The translations under genes and the position numbers were made by a program. A stretch of 13,589 nucleotides of DNA from Corynebacterium rhinophilum (lineage in GTDB: Bacteria > Actinomycetota > Actinomycetes > Mycobacteriales > Mycobacteriaceae), in assembly GCF_030227225.1 (NCBI RefSeq), contig NZ_JASPHQ010000032.1, positions 1 through 13,589 of the forward strand. Reading direction: 5' to 3'. The notes beneath the pieces were generated by a model. It saw nothing but the letters and a program-made list of their open reading frames with translations, was not told the origin of the DNA and did no database searches. Shown piece after piece: positions 8,255 to 13,589 of the stretch. The first letter of the stretch is position 1, and each line of letters opens with the position of its first letter.

Positions 8255-8845
8255 ATGACAGTCCTGTTGCTCGATGAACGCTGGCCCACCATGATTCCCA
8301 TGCGCGCCTATGGCAGGTTATACGGACCCGTTCAGTTCACCGGGGAAGTGCCGGTATCAGTGCGGTGGAACTTCTCGGATCTACTTAGCGGCGATGATGC
8401 CACCGGCACCTTGGTGACCACCGATGAACACGATCCAGAAACCCAGGCGCGCATTGCCACCGGCGAGCAGGTCATTAGGGCTGAGTCGCTTGACGATCCC
8501 GTGATGCAGGCGCGAAGCGCTATGGCAACGGCCCGCCGCATCGGCGAATGGGAACGCGAACAGACCCATGAATCCCTCCTGCCGTACTTAGAAGAGGAGG
8601 CAGGTGAATTTGCGGCGGCCGTGCGCCAGCGCGCGCCCGAGGAGGAATTGCTCAAAGAGCTAGGGGATATCTTCCTGCAGGTGCTTTTTCACGCCGAGAT
8701 TTCCACTTTCTCGCTAGACGATGTCGCCGACAGCTTCGTGCGCAAGATGCGCTCCCGCGCACCATATCTCTTTGACGGAACGGCGGACATAGTAGGCGTA
8801 GAAGAACAAAACCGCCTCTGGGCGGAGGGGAAATCGCGGGAGTAA
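8255..8845 (+). CDS. mazG: MazG nucleotide pyrophosphohydrolase, short form
   Basis: A 196-residue member of the all-alpha NTP pyrophosphohydrolase superfamily, expected to hydrolyse (possibly damaged) NTPs to NMPs and pyrophosphate with Mg2+. The catalytic core is visible: EEAGE (114-118) as the EExxE motif and ELGD (135-138) as the ExxD motif, within QTHESLLPYLEEEAGEF and KELGDIFLQVLFHAEI, followed by the helix FVRKMRSRAPYLF. Residues 1-40 (VLLLDERWPTMIPMRAYG) correspond to the N-terminal accessory segment of mycobacterial MazG. The protein ends soon after EEQNRLWAEGK. The mycobacterial protein is about 325 residues and continues well beyond this point, so the C-terminal part is missing here. 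It is separated from mfd by the minus-strand nad/permease block. Confidence 0.9.
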   Translation: MTVLLLDERWPTMIPMRAYGRLYGPVQFTGEVPVSVRWNFSDLLSGDDATGTLVTTDEHDPETQARIATGEQVIRAESLDDPVMQARSAMATARRIGEWEREQTHESLLPYLEEEAGEFAAAVRQRAPEEELLKELGDIFLQVLFHAEISTFSLDDVADSFVRKMRSRAPYLFDGTADIVGVEEQNRLWAEGKSRE

Positions 8846-8879
8846 AAGCGACGTCAAAGTCTCAGGGACTTTTACGCTT
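8846..8879 (+). terminator. Hairpin after mazG, possible weak terminator
   Basis: Directly after the stop codon, AAGCG (8846-8850) pairs with CGCTT (8875-8879), and AAAGTC (8856-8861) pairs with GACTTT (8867-8872), around a five-base loop with an internal loop between the stems. No T-run follows, so termination would be inefficient or factor-aided. Confidence 0.4.
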
Positions 8880-8906
8880 GGCGGGCGCGTGTAGTTATCC
8901 GGCGGG

Positions 8907-8934
8907 GTGAATTTCACTTAGTAGGATGGCTACT
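8907..8934 (+). promoter_or_regulatory. Candidate promoter with two inverted repeats before the transglycosylase gene
   Basis: TAGGAT (8922-8927) ends eight bases before ATG 8936, with no ribosome site, indicating a leaderless start. Just upstream is the symmetric GTGAATTTCAC (8907-8917, arms GTGAA/TTCAC), in the -35 to -10 spacer. A second inverted repeat, AGTAG (8920-8924) with CTACT (8930-8934), spans the -10 element itself. Operator function is an inference. Confidence 0.4.
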
Positions 8935-8935
8935 C

Positions 8936-9697
8936 ATGAACAGGCTGCTGCGAACAATCGGGGGCTGCGGACTAGCCGTAGTAATCATCATTGCGCTGGT
9001 AATGGGGCTATTTGTGTCAAATTCCGCCGATGATTCTTCGGTTCCCAATGCCACCCCGCCCGTGGGTGGAAAAGAGGTGGCAAATATCGATGTCAACGCG
9101 CCGGGACGCACGGCCGATAAGCTAACGCACTGGGCATCGGATTTGGCAGAAAAGACCGATATTCCGCCGCAAGCGCTGCGCGCCTATGGCAACGCGGAAC
9201 TTATCGCACGGCAGCAGCACCCGGGCTGCAATTTGCGGTGGAATACCCTTGCGGGTCTGGGCTTTGTAGAAACCCGGCACGGTACCTATAACGGCAACTG
9301 GTTTAAGTCCTCCAAGTTGGATGACAACGGCTACCCGCAGCCGCCGATCGTCGGCATTACCCTGGATGGCACGAATAACACCGCGCACACCCCGGATACC
9401 GATAACGGCGAAATCGACGGGGATACGGAATTTGACCGCGCGGTGGGGCCATTGCAGTTCATCCCTACCTCGTGGGAGTCCGTGGGCGGCGATGCCAATG
9501 GCGATGGCAAGGCCGACCCGAACCAGATCGACGACGCCGCCCTGGGCGCGGCGAACCTCTTGTGCTTTGGTGATAGGGATCTCAGTGACCCGGATCAGTG
9601 GGAAGAGGCCATCTTAAATTACAACCAGTCCAGGGAATATCTGGACAAGGTAGCCCACGCGGCCAATGCCTACTCGGTACCGCAATCGGCTCGGTAG
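8936..9697 (+). CDS. Membrane-anchored or secreted lytic murein transglycosylase (LpqU position)
   Basis: A 253-residue cell-wall enzyme expected to cleave the MurNAc-GlcNAc bond outside the membrane. Residues 4-28 form a positively charged then hydrophobic signal sequence or anchor. The MltB/SLT-like fold is shown by LAGLGFVETRHGTY with the probable catalytic glutamate E112, AVGPLQFIPTSWESVGGDAN (169-188), and LNYNQSREYLDKV near the end. DANGDGKAD (186-194) resembles the calcium-binding loop common in this family. C98 and C210 could form a disulfide. The lpqU gene occupies the same place before eno in mycobacteria and encodes a lipoprotein; here C11 (IGGC) precedes rather than follows the hydrophobic stretch, so lipidation is unlikely. 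It is probably transcribed alone. Confidence 0.88.
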   Translation: MNRLLRTIGGCGLAVVIIIALVMGLFVSNSADDSSVPNATPPVGGKEVANIDVNAPGRTADKLTHWASDLAEKTDIPPQALRAYGNAELIARQQHPGCNLRWNTLAGLGFVETRHGTYNGNWFKSSKLDDNGYPQPPIVGITLDGTNNTAHTPDTDNGEIDGDTEFDRAVGPLQFIPTSWESVGGDANGDGKADPNQIDDAALGAANLLCFGDRDLSDPDQWEEAILNYNQSREYLDKVAHAANAYSVPQSAR

Positions 9698-9772
9698 CAT
9701 CACGCGTGGCGGTTTTCTGGAACAATTGGGCGTGTAACTGAACTAAGTGGCTCAGCGACGAACATCATCTAT

Positions 9773-11067
<1,295 letters not shown>

Positions 11068-11110
11068 GGCCTTGGGATCTAGCCTAGAAGCTGGACTCCG
11101 TTAGAAAGTT

Positions 11111-11147
11111 AGTCCCCGCGGCACCCCGGGAAGGTGTGGCGGGGACT
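11111..11147 (+). terminator. GC-rich hairpin terminator after eno
   Basis: AGTCCCCGC (11111-11119) pairs perfectly with GCGGGGACT (11139-11147). An inner CACC/GGTG stem extends the structure. It is followed only by TCCTCGTTGTG, so this is a stem of actinobacterial type without a proper U-run. It begins 43 bases after the eno stop. The remaining 140 bases up to the ftsB start hold CTGCGCAG (11169-11176), a second copy of TGCGCAG at 11197-11203, and the ftsB promoter region. Confidence 0.65.
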
Positions 11148-11286
11148 TCCTCGTTGTGCCACTATTTTCTGCGCAGTGTGGCCGCGAAAAGCCTATTGCG
11201 CAGCACATGTTCCGAACGCTGAAACCGCCTGAGAAAGTTGGTGAATTTCCGCGCGTGCCACGCCCGTGTTACTGGTGTGGCGGCGC

Positions 11287-11302
11287 TAGGATAGTAATCC
11301 TA
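11287..11302 (+). promoter_or_regulatory. Perfect inverted repeat overlapping the ftsB -10 element and start codon
   Basis: TAGGATAGTAATCCTA is an inverted repeat with six-base arms and a four-base centre. The left arm TAGGAT fits a -10 hexamer ending nine bases before the ATG at 11302; the last base of the right arm is the A of that ATG. There is no Shine-Dalgarno sequence, so translation is probably leaderless or nearly so. Confidence 0.5.
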
Positions 11303-11859
11303 TGGCACGTGAGAAGAAGACGGAGCGCCGCCGGAGCCGCACCAGGGTTCCGGTGGCCTCGCGTGCTGCGGATATCCGCAAATCCCAGCGGGCGCAGGAA
11401 AAGAAGAACCGCAAGCCCGATCGCATGAGCATCGTTGGCATGACCGTCATCGTTGTTTTCGTGCTGGTGGTGCTCGTCATCATTGCGGTGCCGCTGCGCA
11501 ATTACTACCACGGCCGCTCTGAAATCGCCCGGCTGAATGAATCGATTGCGGCGAAGCAGGATGAAAAAGACGCCCTATTAGAAGAGATCGATAAATATAA
11601 ATCCGAGGACTATATCAAGCAGGAAGCCCGGCGGCGCTTCGGCGTGGTAGAGCAGGGCGAGACCGCGTACCGCATCCTCGATCCTAATATTCAGCCCGAT
11701 AACCAGGTCACTACCGATAGTCAGGCGCAGGAAGATTCGCGCCCGTGGTTTGAGGTGCTGTGGGATTCGGTGGCGCAGCCGCCGGAAGAAGAAGCCCCAG
11801 CGGGCGAGTCGCAGCACCTGCCGATCGAGCCAGCGCCTGAGGAAAGCGGCGATATGCGA
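11302..11859 (+). CDS. ftsB: FtsB/DivIC-like septum formation initiator
   Basis: A 186-residue bitopic membrane protein of the division complex, which with FtsL and FtsQ activates septal peptidoglycan synthesis. It has a very basic cytoplasmic N-terminus (1-42), one transmembrane segment (about 43-64), an extracytoplasmic coiled coil (about 72-105, EIARLNESIAAKQDEKDALLEEI) and the family motif EARRRFGVVEQGETAYRIL (108-126). Then comes a low-complexity acidic and proline-rich tail with a short WFEVLWDSV segment (149-157), which I believe is conserved in actinobacterial homologues (Rv1024 in M. tuberculosis). The tail and basic head make it larger than E. coli FtsB (about 100 residues). The TAA stop is at 11860-11862, eight bases before the next gene. 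Confidence 0.9.
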
Positions 11860-11863
11860 TAAT
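11858..11863 (+). promoter_or_regulatory. Candidate internal extended -10 promoter for the DUF501 gene
   Basis: GATAAT ends seven bases before ATG 11871 and is preceded by TGC, giving the extended -10 form TGNGATAAT. It lies across the ftsB stop codon. No ribosome site precedes the DUF501 start, so a leaderless transcript from this element is plausible beside read-through from ftsB. Confidence 0.5.
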
Positions 11864-11870
11864 TGTTCGC

Positions 11871-12419
11871 ATGACCGTCACTGATGCAGATTTAGCCATC
11901 GTCTCCGAGCAATTGGGCCGCACCCCACGCGGCGTGCTGGAGGTATCTTTCCGCACGCCGGATGGCCAACCGGCCGTGATTAAAACCTCTCCCAAGTTGC
12001 CGGATGGCACCCCATTTCCCACGCTGTATTACCTCACCGATCCCCGATTGACCGCAGAGGCCTCACGGTTGGAGGTCGCCCACGTAATGAAGTGGATGGA
12101 GTCCCGCCTGGCCGAGGACAAGGAGCTCGCCGCGGACTATCACCAAGCCCACGAGCATTTCTTAGCCAAGCGCAATGAGATTGAGGACCTGGGCACGGAC
12201 TTTTCCGGCGGCGGCATGCCGGAGCGAGTGAAGTGCCTGCACGTGCTCATTGCCTATGCGCTTGCCGAAGGCCCCCAACACTTCCGCCTCGGCACCGAGG
12301 CCGTGGCCATGGCGGCCGACCACGGTAAGCTGCGCGGTACGGCGATTCCACAGGATTGGCCCACGGTGGAAGAGCTGGGCATTGACCTGGCGGAGTTCGA
12401 TTTTTCCAACGCGGAATAG
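11871..12419 (+). CDS. DUF501 protein of unknown function
   Basis: A 182-residue soluble protein of the DUF501 family, almost always found between the ftsB-like gene and ppx in actinobacteria (Rv1025 in M. tuberculosis). Conserved-looking stretches are DGTPFPTLYYLTDPRLTAEASRLE (45-68) and GGMPERVKCLHVLIAYALAEG (114-134), the latter with a cysteine and two histidines nearby (C122, H124, H137). It has no signal peptide or membrane segment. The function is not established; the H/C-rich motif hints at metal binding or catalysis, but that is conjecture. The stop codon overlaps the AGGAG ribosome site of ppx. Confidence 0.88.
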   Translation: MTVTDADLAIVSEQLGRTPRGVLEVSFRTPDGQPAVIKTSPKLPDGTPFPTLYYLTDPRLTAEASRLEVAHVMKWMESRLAEDKELAADYHQAHEHFLAKRNEIEDLGTDFSGGGMPERVKCLHVLIAYALAEGPQHFRLGTEAVAMAADHGKLRGTAIPQDWPTVEELGIDLAEFDFSNAE

Positions 12420-12428
12420 GAGTAAGAC

Positions 12429-13394
12429 ATGACTCGCGTGGCAGCGATTGACTGCGGTACCAATTCCATTCGTCTGCTCATTTCTGAGATTGATGAAGAC
12501 GGCAAGGTGCGCGATATCACCCGCACCATGGAAATCATTCGCCTGGGCCAAGGTGTGGATGCAACGGGTGAAATCGCGCCCGATGCCTTAGAGCGCGCCC
12601 GTGTGGCCTTGGAAGGCTATGTGCGCCAGATGAAGTTCGAAAAGGTCACCCGCGTGCGCATGGTGGCAACCAGTGCCACCCGCGATGCAAAGAATCAGCA
12701 GGAATTTTTCGATATGACTGCTGAACTTTTGGGCCAGATTGAATCCGGTGCCAAGGCGGAGGTTATCTCCGGCGAAGAAGAAGCACTCCTGTCTTTCAAC
12801 GGCGCGGTAGCCGATATGGAGCCTGACTGCGGCCCCTTCTGCGTCATTGACTTGGGCGGCGGTTCTACCGAATTCGTCGTGGGTACCGCGGATGAAGAGA
12901 TTCTAGGTTCGCACTCTGCGTACATGGGCTGTGTGCGCCTGACAGAACGCATCATGCGCACCGACCCGCCCACGGAATCAGAGGTTGAAATCGCCTCTGA
13001 ATACGTAGCAGAGCGCATGGGCGAGGTAGAAAAGATCGTCCCCATGTCCAAGGCGCGCACCATTGTGGGCTGTGCCGGCACGTTCACCACGCTATCCGCC
13101 TTGGCACAGGGCCTAGAGCGCTATGATGCCGATGCGATCCATGGCTCGGAGCTGCGTTTCGATGCCCTGCGGGTGCTGCTCAAGCAACTCGTCAGCATCC
13201 CTTCCGAGGAACGCGCCCTGAATCCCGTCATTCACCCTGGCCGCGCCGATGTCATCGGCGGTGGGGCAGTAGCCGTTGAGGGAATCATGCAGCTTATCGA
13301 GCGAACCAGCGATGCACGCAGCTTCTTTATCAGCGAAAAAGACATCCTGGACGGCATCATTGCTGGTCTGGTTAGTGAATCTACCCCTCATTAA
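12429..13394 (+). CDS. ppx: Exopolyphosphatase / pppGpp phosphatase family (Ppx/GppA)
   Basis: A 321-residue ASKHA-fold phosphatase that removes terminal phosphate from polyphosphate; some family members also act on pppGpp. It is of the short two-domain type without the C-terminal HD-like extension of E. coli Ppx. Motifs: AIDCGTNSIRLLI (6-18, phosphate 1), VATSATRDAKN (79-89), EVISGEEEALLSF (111-123) containing the likely catalytic glutamate of the ISGxEEA motif (E117 or E118), VIDLGGGSTEFVVG (139-152, phosphate 2), VGCAGTFTTLSAL (213-225) and IHPGRADVIGGGA (268-280). AGGAG (12418-12422) lies six bases before the ATG and overlaps the DUF501 stop, so the two are translationally linked. Corynebacteria usually have two such genes; this is the copy downstream of eno. 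Confidence 0.93.
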   Translation: MTRVAAIDCGTNSIRLLISEIDEDGKVRDITRTMEIIRLGQGVDATGEIAPDALERARVALEGYVRQMKFEKVTRVRMVATSATRDAKNQQEFFDMTAELLGQIESGAKAEVISGEEEALLSFNGAVADMEPDCGPFCVIDLGGGSTEFVVGTADEEILGSHSAYMGCVRLTERIMRTDPPTESEVEIASEYVAERMGEVEKIVPMSKARTIVGCAGTFTTLSALAQGLERYDADAIHGSELRFDALRVLLKQLVSIPSEERALNPVIHPGRADVIGGGAVAVEGIMQLIERTSDARSFFISEKDILDGIIAGLVSESTPH

Positions 13395-13402
13395 CTCTTT
13401 TT

Positions 13403-13427
13403 AGGAATAGTGTTCTACACTATTCCT
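13403..13427. promoter_or_regulatory. 25-bp palindrome between ppx and tRNA-Leu, with a candidate tRNA -10 element
   Basis: AGGAATAGTGT (13403-13413) and ACACTATTCCT (13417-13427) are perfect 11-base arms around TCT. It begins eight bases after the ppx stop and ends eight bases before the tRNA. There is no U-run after it on the plus strand. TACACT (13416-13421) within the right arm could be the tRNA-Leu -10 element, with transcription starting near 13428. It may be a ppx terminator, an operator over the tRNA promoter, or both. Confidence 0.6.
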
Positions 13428-13435
13428 TGCACCCC

Positions 13436-13509
13436 GCCCCCATAGCCCAATCGGCAGAGGCAGTCGACTTAAAATCGATTCAGTGTGGGTTCGAGTCCCA
13501 CTGGGGGCA
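13436..13509 (+). tRNA. tRNA-Leu (anticodon UAA), class I fold
   Basis: The acceptor arms GCCCCCA (13436-13442) and TGGGGGC (13502-13508) give seven pairs with discriminator A13509, as leucine tRNAs require. The D arm has the loop stretch AATCGGCAGA typical of leucine tRNAs. The anticodon stem GTCGA/TCGAT encloses CTTAAAA, anticodon TAA, reading UUA (and UUG by wobble). The T arm GTGGG-TTCGAGT-CCCAC is canonical. Only five bases (TCAGT, 13480-13484) lie between the anticodon and T stems, whereas bacterial leucine tRNAs normally have a long variable arm of ten or more bases. Two of the three CCA bases (CC) are encoded. A terminator follows. Confidence 0.92.
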
Positions 13510-13516
13510 CCGTGTG

Positions 13517-13563
13517 AAGTCTCGAGACATCGTTCCTATGGTGTCTCGAGATTTTTCTTTTTT
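13517..13563 (+). terminator. Rho-independent terminator of tRNA-Leu
   Basis: TCTCGAGACA (13520-13529) pairs with TGTCTCGAGA (13542-13551), ten perfect pairs that A-T and G-T pairs can extend at the base. The loop has 12 bases. TTTTTCTTTTTT (13552-13563) follows. It begins about ten bases after the tRNA 3' end. Confidence 0.95.
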
Positions 13564-13589
13564 GCGGTGCCCAAAAATGTTCAAAACTT

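Noticed and set aside
8966..8968. Possible lipobox cysteine (IGGC, residue 11) in the transglycosylase, as in LpqU
   Set aside because: The hydrophobic core follows the cysteine instead of preceding it, and only a short charged stretch lies before it, so signal peptidase II cleavage there is not credible.
11169..11203. Repeated TGCGCAG motif (11170 and 11197) upstream of ftsB
   Set aside because: Two seven-base copies in GC-rich DNA are easily chance, and they lie about 85 bases or more from the likely promoter.
11156..11428. Plus-strand open frame of 90 codons in the eno-ftsB gap
   Set aside because: It runs into ftsB in another frame, has no ribosome site, and its translation is low in complexity and rich in arginine. 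The gap is better explained by the terminator and the ftsB promoter.
13436..13589. tRNA-Leu as an attachment site for an integrated element
   Set aside because: No integrase and no second copy of the tRNA 3' end is visible. The window ends 80 bases after the tRNA, so this cannot be judged.

Overview
This window looks like ordinary core chromosome from a Corynebacterium species. The enolase matches my recollection of corynebacterial enolase almost throughout. The gene order TetR regulator, mfd, mazG, secreted lytic transglycosylase (lpqU position), eno, ftsB/divIC-like, DUF501, ppx is the one I recall from Mycobacterium tuberculosis Rv1019 to Rv1026. Base composition is moderately high in GC (about 60 percent by eye) and several genes appear to lack leaders, as is common in actinobacteria. 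I see no insertion sequence, CRISPR array, prophage gene, toxin-antitoxin pair or recognisable defence system.

Layout. Positions 1-323: possible start of an unidentified minus-strand gene, then a minus-strand tRNA-Gln(UUG) with its own promoter and terminator. 324-4583 (+): a TetR-type regulator and mfd joined stop to start. 4581-4628: a short convergent junction made of a 15-bp degenerate tandem repeat that carries in-frame stop codons and two hairpins. 4625-8185 (-): nadC and nadA (de novo NAD synthesis, operon transcribed nadA to nadC), then, transcribed towards them, a basic amino acid permease of the LysI/ArcD type. 8255-9697 (+): a short MazG nucleotide pyrophosphohydrolase and a membrane-anchored/secreted lytic transglycosylase. 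9790-11067 (+): enolase with its own strong ribosome site and a following hairpin. 11302-13394 (+): FtsB/DivIC-like division protein, DUF501 protein and Ppx/GppA-type exopolyphosphatase. 13436-13563 (+): a tRNA-Leu(UAA) and a textbook terminator.

How the genes fit together. Mfd (transcription-coupled repair) and MazG (removal of abnormal NTPs) are genome-maintenance genes that are adjacent in mycobacteria. Here they are separated by the oppositely oriented nadC-nadA-permease block, so a TetR-mfd-mazG transcript is not possible. The lytic transglycosylase and the FtsB-like protein serve the cell wall and septum; eno is glycolytic; Ppx is in phosphate and stringent metabolism.

The points most worth a second look are: the tRNA-Leu(UAA), which folds as a class I tRNA with only five variable-loop bases instead of the long arm expected for leucine; six genes whose start codons lie 6-9 bases behind a TANNNT or GATAAT element (candidate leaderless mRNAs); inverted repeats sitting on promoters or start codons of ftsB, the transglycosylase gene and tRNA-Leu; and the repeat at the mfd/nadC junction. 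I did not find a convincing new multi-gene system.
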